Source: Sphingobacterium hungaricum (GTDB taxonomy: Bacteria > Bacteroidota > Bacteroidia > Sphingobacteriales > Sphingobacteriaceae). From it: a DNA stretch of 64,000 nt. The notes below the pieces were generated by a model, which worked only from the letters and a program-made list of their open reading frames with translations, was not told the origin of the DNA and ran no database searches. The stretch spans positions 1,063,009-1,127,008 of the forward strand of contig NZ_MU158698.1 of assembly GCF_015210005.1 (NCBI RefSeq). The letters run 5' to 3'. Of this stretch, positions 35,421 to 44,558 are shown piece by piece; positions within the stretch are counted from its first letter, which is position 1, and each line of letters starts with the position of its first letter. The translations under genes were made by a program, and so were the position numbers.

Positions 35421-37496
35421 TTAGCGAACAGATGAGCCATTGGCCACTGCCGAATTCGGATTTACAAAATCCAAACGTCCATCAGCATCTTCGGCCATCA
35501 AAATCATTCCTTGCGAAGCAATACCTTTAATTTCTCTAGGTTCAAGATTCACCAGAATAGAAACTTGCCTACCGACAATATCTTCAGGTTTAAAGAATTC
35601 AGCGATTCCTGAAACAACAGTACGCTGGTCAATTCCTGTATCGATTTTCAATTTTAATAACTTCTTCGTCTTAGCCACTTTTTCTGCTTCCACAATCGTT
35701 CCAACACGGATATCTAATTTAGAGAAATCATCAAATGTAATATTCTGTTTCGCAGGAGCAACTTCTGTCGACACATTCGACTGCGCATTTAATGCTTTTG
35801 CTTCTGCCAATTTATTCAATTGGAAATCCACTTGCTCATCCGTTATTTTTTCGAATAACAATTGCGCTTCGCCCAACTGATGATTGCTAGCGATTAAATC
35901 AACTGTTCCAGCTTTTGCCCAATCTTGTTGCTCAAGATTCAACATTTCGAATAGTTTGGTGGATGTTTTTGGCAAGAATGGCTGACCAATCACGGCTAAA
36001 TTAGCGACGATTTGCGAAGCAACATATAAAACCGTTTTCACGCGCTCAGGGTCTTCCTTAAACGCTTTCCAAGGCTCTTCATCCGCCAAATATTTATTTC
36101 CCAAACGAGCGACCTGCATAAAGCTTGACAAGGCTTCGCGGAAACGATATTGTTCCAAAGATTGCGTAATCTGCGCAGGATATTTTTTTAATTCTGCCAA
36201 AACTTCCTCATCGCGTTCGGATAAAGCCGAACCTAACAAAACCTTACCTTCGAAATATTTATGGGATAAAACTAGTACCCGATTCACGAAATTCCCTAGG
36301 ATAGCGACAAGCTCATTGTTGATACGGGCTTGAAAATCTTTCCAAGTGAACTCACTATCGGATGTTTCTGGAAGAATGGATGTAATCACGTAACGCAATT
36401 CATCTTGTTTCTCTGGAAAATCTTTCAGGTAATCACTCAACCATACGGCATGATTTCTAGATGTCGATAATTTATCGCCTTCCAAATTTAAAAACTCATT
36501 TGCAGGTACATTTTCCGGCAGGATATACTCGCCATGCGCATGCAAAATCGAAGGAAAAATAATACAGTGGAAAACAATATTATCCTTTCCGATAAAATGG
36601 ATTAAAGTCGAATTATCTTCTTCTTTGGGCTGTAATTTCCAATAGGATTCCCAATCTTTTCCGTTATCGATGGCCCATTGTTTCGTTGCCGAAATGTATC
36701 CTATCGGCGCATCCAACCATACGTACAACTTTTTACCTTCTGCTTCAGCCAAAGGCACATCAATTCCCCAATCCAAATCGCGGGTCATCGAGCGAGGTTG
36801 CAAACCTGATTTTAGCCAAGATTGGCATTGTCCGAAGACATTGGATTTTAAGATGGATTTTTTGCCTTCAATCAGCCATTTTTCTAACCAAGGCTGGTAT
36901 TTATCCAGTGGCAAATACCAATGTTTTGTTTCTTTCAGAATCGGTGTTTCACCGCTTAATGTAGATTTTGGATTGATTAAATCCGTAGGATTTAATGTCG
37001 ACCCGCATTTTTCGCATTGGTCGCCATAAGCACCTTCGGAATGGCAATTCGGACAGGTACCGACAATATACCGGTCGGCTAAAAACTGATGAAATTTCTC
37101 ATCGTAATATTGTTCCGAAACTTGCTCAATAAATTCTCCTTTCTCATATAAATTCAAGAAAAATTCCTGCGATAAATCGTGGTGAATCTGTTCCGAAGTA
37201 CGGTGATAAATATCAAAGGAAATCCCGAATTCTAGAAAACTTTCTTTAATCAGAGCATTGTATTTATCGATAATTTCTTTTGGCGTAACACCTTCTTTTT
37301 TAGCCTTAATCGTAATCGCCGCGCCATGTTCATCTGAACCGCATACATAAACGACATCTTTATTGTTCAAGCGAAGAAAACGGACAAAAATGTCAGCAGG
37401 CACATACGCGCCGGCCAAATGCCCAATATGTAATCCTCCGTTCGCATAAGGTAAAGCAGAGGTAATGGTAAATTTATTTTTTGAAAGAATACTCAA
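35421..37496 (-). CDS. metG: Methionine--tRNA ligase with C-terminal tRNA-binding domain
   Basis: 691-residue class I synthetase. '[15 protein letters not shown]' holds the HIGH motif. A four-cysteine zinc knuckle follows ('[18 protein letters not shown]'), and the KMSKS loop reads KLSTS ('[12 protein letters not shown]'). The anticodon-binding helical domain is followed from about residue 585 by an EMAP/Trbp111-type OB domain ('[17 protein letters not shown]', '[10 protein letters not shown]') that helps tRNA binding and dimerisation. Single gene with its own promoter and terminator. Confidence 0.97.
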   Translation of the reverse strand: MSILSKNKFTITSALPYANGGLHIGHLAGAYVPADIFVRFLRLNNKDVVYVCGSDEHGAAITIKAKKEGVTPKEIIDKYNALIKESFLEFGISFDIYHRTSEQIHHDLSQEFFLNLYEKGEFIEQVSEQYYDEKFHQFLADRYIVGTCPNCHSEGAYGDQCEKCGSTLNPTDLINPKSTLSGETPILKETKHWYLPLDKYQPWLEKWLIEGKKSILKSNVFGQCQSWLKSGLQPRSMTRDLDWGIDVPLAEAEGKKLYVWLDAPIGYISATKQWAIDNGKDWESYWKLQPKEEDNSTLIHFIGKDNIVFHCIIFPSILHAHGEYILPENVPANEFLNLEGDKLSTSRNHAVWLSDYLKDFPEKQDELRYVITSILPETSDSEFTWKDFQARINNELVAILGNFVNRVLVLSHKYFEGKVLLGSALSERDEEVLAELKKYPAQITQSLEQYRFREALSSFMQVARLGNKYLADEEPWKAFKEDPERVKTVLYVASQIVANLAVIGQPFLPKTSTKLFEMLNLEQQDWAKAGTVDLIASNHQLGEAQLLFEKITDEQVDFQLNKLAEAKALNAQSNVSTEVAPAKQNITFDDFSKLDIRVGTIVEAEKVAKTKKLLKLKIDTGIDQRTVVSGIAEFFKPEDIVGRQVSILVNLEPREIKGIASQGMILMAEDADGRLDFVNPNSAVANGSSVR

Positions 37497-37551
37497 AATA
37501 GAATGCTAATTTAAATGTGTAACGAATCAAAAATATTTCTTTTTGAAGCAA

Positions 37552-37559
37552 CAAAGATA
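37552..37559 (-). promoter_or_regulatory. -7 box upstream of metG
   Basis: The minus strand reads TATCTTTG, 55 bp before the metG ATG. A second exact box, TATTTTTG, lies at 37528-37535, so there may be two start sites. Confidence 0.5.
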
Positions 37560-37684
37560 ATGCAATTTGCGCTTAATAAATACGTTAAGATTAAATTATT
37601 GCAGGGAGAAATTTGACATTCATTCGTCAGTTTCATCCAAAATAAGTTAAATTGATGCCCATAACATAAAACGAGCAAAGAAAT

Positions 37685-38587
37685 ATGAAAAGACCCTCCG
37701 GATTACAAAAAGGAGATAAAGTAGCAATTGTCTGTCCGGCCAGCTTTGTGCGCGGAACAGTCGATATCGCTGTCAAAACTTTAGAAAGTTGGGGTTTGGA
37801 AGTTCAAATCGGCAAGACGGTGACGAGCGCCTACCATCAATTTGCTGGCGATGATGCGTTGCGCGCTAAAGATTTGCAAGACGCATTGGATGATGATTCC
37901 GTCAAAGCTGTTTTCGCTGGGCGCGGAGGCTATGGTACGGTTCGCATTATTGATGCCATCGATTTCAGCAACTTCAAGAAAAATCCAAAATGGCTGATTG
38001 GCTTCAGCGACATCACCGTATTGCATAGCCATGTCGAACGAAATCTTGCAATCCCAACCATTCATGGGCAAATGCCAAAATCATTTGAAGAGAGCACAAA
38101 ATCAGGTTTAAACACATTGAAAACTGCTCTTTTTGGCAAGCCACTCGCCTATTCATTCAAACAGAATAAACAGGAAAACCGAGAAGGAAAAGTTGAAGGG
38201 ATTTTAATCGGTGGAAATTTAGCTATTCTTCATAGCATTCTGGCATCTGATTCGGATATGGTTTATGACAATAAGATTTTGTTTATTGAAGATGTTGGAG
38301 AATCATTTTACAACATCGACCGGATGTTATGGACGCTGAAACGCGCCGGTAAATTAGCTAAGCTAAAAGGTTTGCTGGTCGGAAGTTTTTCTTCGATGAA
38401 GGATGCTACGCCAGGATTTGGGCAAACGGTTGAAGAAATCATTCTTGACAAAGTGAAAGGATATGATTATCCGGTTGCTTTTCATTTTCCGGCAGGACAT
38501 ATCGACAACAACCATGCTTTGATTTTGGGAGCTGAAGTGCGTATGGAAGTTGGCAAAAGCCACGTGAATTTGGAATTTAACTCGTAA
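37685..38587 (+). CDS. LD-carboxypeptidase (peptidase S66)
   Basis: Serine carboxypeptidase that removes the terminal D-Ala of tetrapeptides during murein recycling (LdcA family). The 300-residue protein shows 'AGRGGYGTVRIIDAIDF', the nucleophile Ser in 'IGFSDITVLHS', the Glu in 'FIEDVGESFYNIDRML' and the His near the end in 'FHFPAGHIDNNHAL', giving the S66 Ser-Glu-His triad. No signal peptide, consistent with a cytoplasmic recycling role. The doxX-like gene follows 7 bp later. Confidence 0.94.
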   Translation: MKRPSGLQKGDKVAIVCPASFVRGTVDIAVKTLESWGLEVQIGKTVTSAYHQFAGDDALRAKDLQDALDDDSVKAVFAGRGGYGTVRIIDAIDFSNFKKNPKWLIGFSDITVLHSHVERNLAIPTIHGQMPKSFEESTKSGLNTLKTALFGKPLAYSFKQNKQENREGKVEGILIGGNLAILHSILASDSDMVYDNKILFIEDVGESFYNIDRMLWTLKRAGKLAKLKGLLVGSFSSMKDATPGFGQTVEEIILDKVKGYDYPVAFHFPAGHIDNNHALILGAEVRMEVGKSHVNLEFNS

Positions 38588-38594
38588 AAGCGCT

Positions 38595-38993
38595 ATGAAA
38601 AATTTATCAAAATACAGAGATTTAGGCATCTTGATTATCCGTCTTGGAATCGGGGCCATGATGCTGACGCATGGCGTTCCGAAATTATTGGGAGGCGTGG
38701 ATACTTGGGAAAAAGTGGGCAGTTCAATGGGGATTTTCGGTATTCATTTCTTGCCTGTTGTTTGGGGATTTCTAGCGGCGGCCACAGAAACAGTTGGTTC
38801 GATTCTGCTTATTCTTGGATTGTGGACAAGACCTGCATGTTTGCTTTTAGCATTTACAATGCTTGTGGCTTTATCAAAACATCTGGCGCAAGGCGATGGC
38901 CTATCCGGGGCATCACATGCCATTGAGTTCTTCTGTGTCTATTTGGGTCTACTGTTTATCGGACCTGGAAAATACAGTGTCGACAAACGATAA
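38595..38993 (+). CDS. DoxX family membrane protein
   Basis: 132-residue protein with four membrane helices in the DoxX pattern. It begins 'LGILIIRLGIGAMMLTHGVPKLLGG' (split by family-conserved Gly), then 'LPVVWGFLAAATETVGSILLILG', 'CLLLAFTMLVALSKHL' and 'AIEFFCVYLGLLFIG'. Function in bacteria is unclear; some relatives are linked to redox stress. It probably shares the ldcA transcript and ends at a bidirectional terminator. Confidence 0.92.
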   Translation: MKNLSKYRDLGILIIRLGIGAMMLTHGVPKLLGGVDTWEKVGSSMGIFGIHFLPVVWGFLAAATETVGSILLILGLWTRPACLLLAFTMLVALSKHLAQGDGLSGASHAIEFFCVYLGLLFIGPGKYSVDKR

Positions 38994-39006
38994 ATTGGCA
39001 ACAATG

Positions 39007-39041
39007 AAAAAGAGCTAATCAAAATCTGATTAGCTCTTTTT
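39007..39041. terminator. Bidirectional terminator overlapping a gene end
   Basis: 15-bp perfect stem (AAAAAGAGCTAATCA with its complement) around a 5-nt loop, T-rich on both sides. It serves doxX (plus) and the opposing minus-strand gene, whose last codons and stop lie inside the right arm. Confidence 0.85.
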
Positions 39042-39500
39042 CGCTGTGAATACTTTCGAATGCCAGCTCCGTTCGAATGGAACTTCCCATGAATCCTCAA
39101 ATTCGTCATATGTGGTGACCATGTTATTGAACACGATTGTCTTTTCGGTCACTTCACCTTCATCAATCAAATCCTGAAAAACAGTATTCGAAACCAATTG
39201 AAGTTCGTTAAAACCATCCTTGTAGGCAATCAATAATCGATTGAATAAATTAATGTTCAATTCATTTTCGATTTTCTTTAACAAATGCACCGATTTATCA
39301 ATCGAACAACCCGTCACATTCGCTACAGCTTCATCGACTTGAAGAATCACAAACAAGCCATATTCAATCGAAACCTGCCCTGCTAATTTATTGCCATGCG
39401 CAGTCCAATCCTGCACAAAAGCTTGCAGAATTTCTAAGGCTTGCGCCTCTTCCGGTTCTGTAAAAAAACGGTCTGCCTGATAAATCCAAACTCTTTTCAT
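39030..39500 (-). CDS. Conserved hypothetical protein at the end of the cytochrome oxidase locus
   Basis: 156-residue soluble protein beginning 'MKRVWIYQADRFFTEPEEAQ'. Homologues in Bacteroidota are often labelled 'ABC transporter ATPase' (from memory), but no Walker A, Walker B or ABC signature is present here, so that name is not supported. Segments such as 'IEYGLFVILQVDEAVANVTGC' suggest an alpha/beta fold. It is the last gene of the long actA-to-DUF420 series, 10 bp after the DUF420 stop. A role in oxidase assembly is possible from context only. Confidence 0.85.
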   Translation of the reverse strand: MKRVWIYQADRFFTEPEEAQALEILQAFVQDWTAHGNKLAGQVSIEYGLFVILQVDEAVANVTGCSIDKSVHLLKKIENELNINLFNRLLIAYKDGFNELQLVSNTVFQDLIDEGEVTEKTIVFNNMVTTYDEFEDSWEVPFERSWHSKVFTAKKS

Positions 39501-39510
39501 CTTTCTCTAA

Positions 39511-40053
39511 TTAATGGACATAATACGGAGAAATCATTAAATAAACAATTACTCCTGTCACCGCAACGTAAAGCCACATCGGATAGGTTATTCTTGCTAT
39601 TTTTTTATGTCTCGCATAAGAACCTGAAATTCCGCGAACGAATGTAATCAAGACGAAAGGAATGATAATAATCGATAGACAGATATGCGTAATCAGGATA
39701 AAGAAGTAAACGTAGCGGATAAATCCTTCACCTCCGTAAGGCGTTGATTGGGAAGTCATGTGATAAGCGACATACATCCCCAAGAATGCAATCGAACAAG
39801 CGATACAAACTTTAATTAATCGCTCGTGAAGCTTTTGATCTCCTCTTTTTATAGCAGATACCGCCCACACTAACAAAACTGCTGTAAGGCCGTTAATTGT
39901 TGCGTAGATTGGTGGCAAAAAACTCAAAGGCTGTACATCATAGCCTAAATCACGCAAATTAACTCCAAATAATATCGCAACAACCAATGGAATGGCAACC
40001 GACAAAATGATTATCCAGACATTGTATTTTTTTTCTGCTTCTCTATTTTCCAT
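39511..40053 (-). CDS. DUF420 family membrane protein (CtaM-like)
   Basis: 180-residue inner-membrane protein with five predicted helices ('WIIILSVAIPLVVAILFG', 'PPIYATINGLTAVLLVWAV', 'VCIACSIAFLGMYVAYH', 'YFFILITHICLSIIIIPFVL', 'YPMWLYVAVTGVIVYLMI'). Histidines stand within helices ('YVAYHM', 'LITHICL'), as expected for the DUF420/YozB/CtaM family, which is needed for heme-copper oxidase maturation in Firmicutes. Located 1 bp after the SCO-like gene. Confidence 0.92.
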   Translation of the reverse strand: MENREAEKKYNVWIIILSVAIPLVVAILFGVNLRDLGYDVQPLSFLPPIYATINGLTAVLLVWAVSAIKRGDQKLHERLIKVCIACSIAFLGMYVAYHMTSQSTPYGGEGFIRYVYFFILITHICLSIIIIPFVLITFVRGISGSYARHKKIARITYPMWLYVAVTGVIVYLMISPYYVH

Positions 40054-40054
40054 G

Positions 40055-40774
40055 CTATTTTTGTTCCACCTTCAGTGGCTTATTTCTAATTTCTTCTACT
40101 AATTGTAATTTGATTTCATCTTCCAATCGTTTGATTTCCGATTGCAGATTGATATCATAAAATCCGCGAATGCGGTGTTTTGAATCGATTAACAAAAACT
40201 TACTCGCGATAATAAATCGATTCGAGTCGTTTGAGTCTTTCATGGCATCGATTAGCATCTGCTTTTGTGCATATTCGAAAATATCCACATTTGGCCTTGT
40301 CGTAACAAACCAGTTTTTCGCATCCAATCGAGGATAATTGGCAAAGGCTTTAATGTCTTCAGGCGTGTCATTTGGATCCACCGAAATGGAATACAATTCG
40401 ACAACCGGATTAGCAATAAAACGCTTCGCAATTCCTGCCAAATTATCCATCATCGGTTTCGAAGAGGATTTATCTTTGGAATAAAATAAATGAACGACGG
40501 TAACGGCTGTATCGTTGCCCAAAAAAGTGACTTGCTTGTTATTTGAATCAGTTAATTGAATAGGACTCAAGGTATGGTAAAGCGTATCTGGAATATCACG
40601 TCCCATGGAACGGTTGGTCTTGCCAGATAAGGACTTCTCACCGTAGACAGGCAGCTTAACATATTCGTTAGAGCCCATTTTATTAACCATTATATATAAA
40701 AATCCTGGCAAAAGTAGTACCATTGCCAGGATTATTAATTTTGATCCATTTCTCTTTTGAGAAACTTTTGTCAT
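40055..40774 (-). CDS. SCO1/SenC family protein lacking all copper-binding cysteines
   Basis: 239-residue membrane-anchored thioredoxin-fold protein (anchor about residues 12-30). The SCO framework is recognisable: 'LSPIQLTDSNNKQVTF', 'AVTVVHLFYS', 'VVELYSISVDPNDTPEDIKAF', 'KNWFVTT' and 'SKFLLIDSKHRIRGFYD'. Normal SCO proteins carry CxxxC after the 'FFFT' strand plus a later His. Here residues 99-107 are SKDKSSSKP, the whole protein has no Cys, and the late His position reads RFIIASKF. It therefore cannot use the standard Cu(I)/Cu(II) site. Position right after subunit IV argues for a retained, perhaps structural, assembly role. Confidence 0.85.
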   Translation of the reverse strand: MTKVSQKRNGSKLIILAMVLLLPGFLYIMVNKMGSNEYVKLPVYGEKSLSGKTNRSMGRDIPDTLYHTLSPIQLTDSNNKQVTFLGNDTAVTVVHLFYSKDKSSSKPMMDNLAGIAKRFIANPVVELYSISVDPNDTPEDIKAFANYPRLDAKNWFVTTRPNVDIFEYAQKQMLIDAMKDSNDSNRFIIASKFLLIDSKHRIRGFYDINLQSEIKRLEDEIKLQLVEEIRNKPLKVEQK

Positions 40775-40783
40775 GCTAAATAT

Positions 40784-41158
40784 CTATTTATGAGGGAAAA
40801 TCGGCTGATGTGTGAAATGATCATGAAGATATCCACCTTCAATCAACATTAATACGATAAAGTAAATGATAAACACAAATACAATACAGACACTCAGAAT
40901 AAAGCCCGATTTCTCAAATTTCAAGTGCATAAAATACGCAACAATGTAGTATGCTTTAACTAAAGTTAAGGCAATGTAAATGATATTTAAGAACGTTCCT
41001 TTGTGTAAAATTCCCCAGTGGTGAACAAATCCTAATGCGATTAAAAATTCTAATCCTGTTAATGCTAATAGAATAAAAAATACTTTCCAGATGCCCTTTT
41101 TATCCATACCCTCATGTTCATGAGTGTCGTGAGCTATATGATCGTGGTGATTTGACAT
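40784..41158 (-). CDS. Cytochrome c oxidase subunit IV-type protein
   Basis: 124-residue small oxidase subunit with three helices ('VFFILLALTGLEFLIALGF', 'FLNIIYIALTLVKAYYIVAY', 'SGFILSVCIVFVFIIYFIVL'), as in bacterial COX4/CyoD proteins. 'YYIVAYFMHLKFE' is a family hallmark. The N-terminus is rich in His (seven in the first 17 residues), a feature shared with CoxA and ActF here. Confidence 0.93.
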   Translation of the reverse strand: MSNHHDHIAHDTHEHEGMDKKGIWKVFFILLALTGLEFLIALGFVHHWGILHKGTFLNIIYIALTLVKAYYIVAYFMHLKFEKSGFILSVCIVFVFIIYFIVLMLIEGGYLHDHFTHQPIFPHK

Positions 41159-41189
41159 AATAATTTTTTAAAAAATAGTGATACAGAAA

Positions 41190-41927
41190 TTAAATTAAAT
41201 AGAAGAAGGTAAATACGAATACCCAAACTAAATCGACAAAGTGCCAGTATAAACCAACTTTTTCAACCATTAGATACGATCCGCGATTTTGGAACGTATT
41301 GTTCAATGTTTGACAAAGTATAATAATATTTAATAAAATACCGATCGAAACGTGGAAACCGTGAAAACCAGTTATCGTAAAGAACAAGTTCGAAAACTGC
41401 AATGCGGCAGTATACGAAATTTCTTTAGAGAAATAAGGAGATAGTGCTTCAACGATTGCATTTTGATCCGTTAAACCAGTTGCCGGGTTTCTGCCAAACC
41501 AAAATCCTTGGTGATGTAAGTGAGTCCATTCGATTGCTTGACAGCCAACGAACAAAATACCACCTAAAATTGTCCATAACATGTATTTGACAACTTCATC
41601 TTTCTTATTGCGATGTCCTGCATCAACCGCAAGCACCATCGTAACCGATGACATAATCAAAATAAAGGTCATAATACCTACGAAAACCAAAGGTTGACCA
41701 GATTCTGCGATTCCAGGGATGGATTGAAAAATCTTATCTGCATCAACCCAAGTAGGCTGTGCATATTTTTGCGCTCCATAATAAATTAAAAATGCAGAGA
41801 AAGTAAAAGCATCCGATACTAAGAAAAACCACATCATGATTTTTCCATACTCTAGATTCCAAGGTGACTTTCCGCCGCTCCAAGGTCCGTCTTTAACCTT
41901 ATCCAATTGCGATACCGTTGTATTCAT
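41190..41927 (-). CDS. coxC: Cytochrome c oxidase subunit III
   Basis: 245-residue integral subunit of the heme-copper oxidase. 'KIMMWFFLVSDAFTFSAFL' is the first helix; 'GCQAIEWTHLHHQGF', 'FSNLFFTITGFHGFHVSIG' and 'GLYWHFVDLVWVFVFTFFYL' are standard subunit III motifs. It is encoded 9 bp after a second, shorter subunit III-like gene. The doublet is the usual arrangement in this locus type in Bacteroidota. Confidence 0.95.
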   Translation of the reverse strand: MNTTVSQLDKVKDGPWSGGKSPWNLEYGKIMMWFFLVSDAFTFSAFLIYYGAQKYAQPTWVDADKIFQSIPGIAESGQPLVFVGIMTFILIMSSVTMVLAVDAGHRNKKDEVVKYMLWTILGGILFVGCQAIEWTHLHHQGFWFGRNPATGLTDQNAIVEALSPYFSKEISYTAALQFSNLFFTITGFHGFHVSIGILLNIIILCQTLNNTFQNRGSYLMVEKVGLYWHFVDLVWVFVFTFFYLI

Positions 41928-41936
41928 GTCTTAGTG

Positions 41937-42527
41937 TTATTGATTCAAAAGTAAGAAAACATATATATAAATCCATAAAAGATCTAGAAAATGCCAAAAA
42001 ATAGCAGCTAAATCCATTCTGAAAGTATTCTGATCTAAAGGAATTGGTTTGGCTGCGCCAATAAAGCAACGGATCAATACAATTAATCCTGCAATAATGT
42101 GCGCCAGGTGCATCCCTGTAAAAATGTAAATGAACGATTGCGAAGCATTCGTATTGATGAAATAGATTCCTCTGCTGGTTAGTGTAGACCAAGCTTCCAC
42201 CTGAACAAAGAAAAACACGACACCTAATGCAATCGTCAGTAATAAATAAATCTTTTGTTTAGCTAATTGATTTTGTTTGACTGCTTTCGATGCCAAATGC
42301 ATGGTCAGACTACTTAAAACAATTGCTACGGTACTCCAGATAAATGCATGAGGCAAAATCGTCTTGATGCCCTTATCAACGCCACTTGCTGTGTAGACAA
42401 TAAATCCACTTGACAATGCCGCAAACATCATGAACATACCTATCATCCCCAGCCAAAGGCTAAATTTCTTTGCCTTTCTGGACTGAAGAATTTCTTCTTG
42501 TTGTAAATTTTCTATACTCATTATCAT
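41937..42527 (-). CDS. Heme-copper oxidase subunit III-like protein
   Basis: 196-residue five-helix protein with the subunit III signatures 'SLWLGMIGMFMMFAALSSGF', 'FIYIFTGMHLAHIIAGLIVL' and 'AAIFWHFLDLLWIYIYVFLL'. It is shorter than the downstream CoxC and differs in sequence, so the pair is an old duplication rather than a split gene. The start overlaps the cyoE stop by 4 bp (ATGA), suggesting coupled translation; a second ATG two codons on is an alternative start. Confidence 0.92.
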   Translation of the reverse strand: MIMSIENLQQEEILQSRKAKKFSLWLGMIGMFMMFAALSSGFIVYTASGVDKGIKTILPHAFIWSTVAIVLSSLTMHLASKAVKQNQLAKQKIYLLLTIALGVVFFFVQVEAWSTLTSRGIYFINTNASQSFIYIFTGMHLAHIIAGLIVLIRCFIGAAKPIPLDQNTFRMDLAAIFWHFLDLLWIYIYVFLLLNQ

Positions 42528-43429
42528 AAAGGAAGATAATCAAATAATAATACCAATTGGGTTAACGGCAAGTAAAGGAACGATGTAAACATGACTTTCT
42601 TAGCCGTTGCATCCTCCATTTTTAGCATATGCTGATAACCGTAATAGGTAAATAACAAACCTCCTAACAAAGATACTGCTGTAAAATAATATCCGCCAAA
42701 ACCATAATACCAAGGCAAAAATCCCGCGGGTATCATAAGCAGCGCTGAAATAAAAATCAATACAGCTGATGTCTTATCTTTCTTTTTTGTCGGCAACAAT
42801 CTAAATCCAGCACGTTTGTAATCTTCATCAGCAACCCAAGCAATAGCCCAAAAATGAGGAAACTGCCAAAAGAATTGCACCGCAAATAAAACCAAAGGCA
42901 CGATCACAACTGCTGACTCGCTCACTTCGCTATAAGCCAATCCAAATCCTGCAGATTCAAACGCCGCGTAATATCCAATCAACGGAGGCAATGCTCCTGG
43001 AAATGCACCAACCAATACGGCTATCGGCGATTTCTGTTTTAATGGCGTATAGACGAAAGCGTATAAAAATATCGAGAACACAGAAAGCAATCCTGCGATA
43101 AAATTAAGTTGCACCAAGACCAAGGTTCCGATGATTCCCATAAACAAACTTAAAACCAAAGCTTGTCCGGTATTCATTCTTCCCGAAGGAAGCGGGCGAT
43201 CCATTGTACGAACCATCAATTTATCCAAATCTCTTTCGATGATTTCATTAAATCCATTTGCCGCACCCGTCACTAAGAATCCTCCGATCGTCAACATCAA
43301 CCAATTAAACCACATCACTTCACCCTGTTGCTTCGCTCCAATCAAAAATGCGATGGAAGCAGAAAAAACAACCGTCAGTGTAAGACGTAATTTTACTAGT
43401 TTATTAAAATCAGAAATAAATTCCTTCAT
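42524..43429 (-). CDS. cyoE: Protoheme IX farnesyltransferase (heme O synthase)
   Basis: Membrane prenyltransferase converting heme B to heme O, the first step of heme A synthesis (also named ctaB). The 301-residue, roughly nine-helix protein carries the UbiA-type Asp motifs: 'NGFNEIIERDLDKLMVRTMD', with R-P-L-P-S-G following, and 'DEDYKRAGFRLLP'. 'FWQFPHFWAIAWVADEDY' is diagnostic for heme O synthases. It sits between ctaA and subunit III. Confidence 0.97.
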   Translation of the reverse strand: MKEFISDFNKLVKLRLTLTVVFSASIAFLIGAKQQGEVMWFNWLMLTIGGFLVTGAANGFNEIIERDLDKLMVRTMDRPLPSGRMNTGQALVLSLFMGIIGTLVLVQLNFIAGLLSVFSIFLYAFVYTPLKQKSPIAVLVGAFPGALPPLIGYYAAFESAGFGLAYSEVSESAVVIVPLVLFAVQFFWQFPHFWAIAWVADEDYKRAGFRLLPTKKKDKTSAVLIFISALLMIPAGFLPWYYGFGGYYFTAVSLLGGLLFTYYGYQHMLKMEDATAKKVMFTSFLYLPLTQLVLLFDYLPL

Positions 43430-43462
43430 GCGATTTAAAAATCTTTCACTTGTATTGGCAAC

Positions 43463-44512
43463 TTATGCCGTTCTTTTTAATTTCGACAGCAACAACATTA
43501 AATAATATTGAGCTCCGAACAACAAACTTGCTAAAATCAAATGGCTCGTTTGTGCGAATGCAGGAACATTAAACTCAGTCAATATAATTCCTATCGCCAT
43601 TTGAAGTACTACGAGCACCATCACAATCCAAGCATATTTACTTTGGATAGTGGCTGGGCTAAATCTATTTTTCACTAAGAAAAATAAGAGAACCGAAAGT
43701 AAAACGGTAATGTATGCTAATATTCTATGCCATTTTAAGCTTTCCCCAATCGATGCGATCCAGCTTGATCGAGCAAGTCCTTCATCATTCAGATGGTCTA
43801 TTGCTTCTCGAACTTCCGTTCCAAAAACAACTTGAATCAGCAACACGATTAAGGCCAAAATGGCTAATGCTTTCACTCCTTTGTAGGAGTAATTCACCAG
43901 AATGCTGCTGTCTCGTAAAGTCGTGGCCAAAAAGAACGTATAAATACTTACGCCGACGATTATCAATGCCAAGAGCATATGTACGGTGATAATCCAAGGC
44001 ATCAGGTTGGTTGAGACGACGATCGATCCAAGCCAGGCTTGAATGATAACAAAAATAAGATTAAGAACACTCCAAACAACAATGCTTGGTTTTGATTTTG
44101 AATAAGCGAAAGAGAAGATTGCTGTGAATAATAAAAAGAAACCTGCAATAACGCCTACTACCCTATTTATATATTCGGTCCAAGTTTTTGCTGCGTTAAA
44201 TTCTTCATGAACCAATATCGATTCATCATGTCGAATTTGGTCTGCTTTTTCGGGATATCCGAAAAACTCAACTAACTTAGCAAAACGATTGTTTTTTTTC
44301 TGGCGACCATCAATATACTGTTGTTCATACCCTTCAGGAAGCTGCGAAACATGTGTTGGTGGAATAACTTGATTGAAACATTTCGGCCAATCCGGACAGC
44401 CCATTCCTGAACCTGTACTTCTTACTATTCCTCCAGCAGCTATTACCATAAATAAAACTATAATAGTTAATCTGTTTATTTTGATAAAACGCTTTTCAGC
44501 AGCTGGATACAT
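43463..44512 (-). CDS. ctaA: Heme A synthase (COX15/CtaA)
   Basis: Inner-membrane monooxygenase converting heme O to heme A. The 349-residue, eight-helix protein has 'GGIVRSTGSGMGCPDWPKCF' in its N-terminal part, heme-ligand histidines in 'ILVHEEFNAAKTWTEYINRVVG' (split by the ORF's acidic loop), 'ITVHMLLALIIVG', 'WHRILAYITVLL' and 'QTSHLILASLLFG'. It directly precedes cyoE and follows coxA. Confidence 0.95.
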   Translation of the reverse strand: MYPAAEKRFIKINRLTIIVLFMVIAAGGIVRSTGSGMGCPDWPKCFNQVIPPTHVSQLPEGYEQQYIDGRQKKNNRFAKLVEFFGYPEKADQIRHDESILVHEEFNAAKTWTEYINRVVGVIAGFFLLFTAIFSFAYSKSKPSIVVWSVLNLIFVIIQAWLGSIVVSTNLMPWIITVHMLLALIIVGVSIYTFFLATTLRDSSILVNYSYKGVKALAILALIVLLIQVVFGTEVREAIDHLNDEGLARSSWIASIGESLKWHRILAYITVLLSVLLFFLVKNRFSPATIQSKYAWIVMVLVVLQMAIGIILTEFNVPAFAQTSHLILASLLFGAQYYLMLLLSKLKRTA

Positions 44513-44558
44513 TTTTCTCCTGTACTTTATAAAGTATGAAAAGAGAGGTAGGACGAAC

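Noticed and set aside
35421..37496. MetG has KLSTS in place of KMSKS
   Set aside because: Variants of this loop are common in MetRS of this type; the rest of the active site is intact, so it is not a defect.
41190..42527. Two adjacent subunit III genes read as a split or frameshifted gene
   Set aside because: Each has its own full set of helices and C-terminal signature, and the sequences differ; a doublet is normal in this locus type.
43131..43505. 124-codon plus-strand open frame across the cyoE/ctaA junction
   Set aside because: It overlaps conserved coding sequence on the other strand and shows no protein-like motif.
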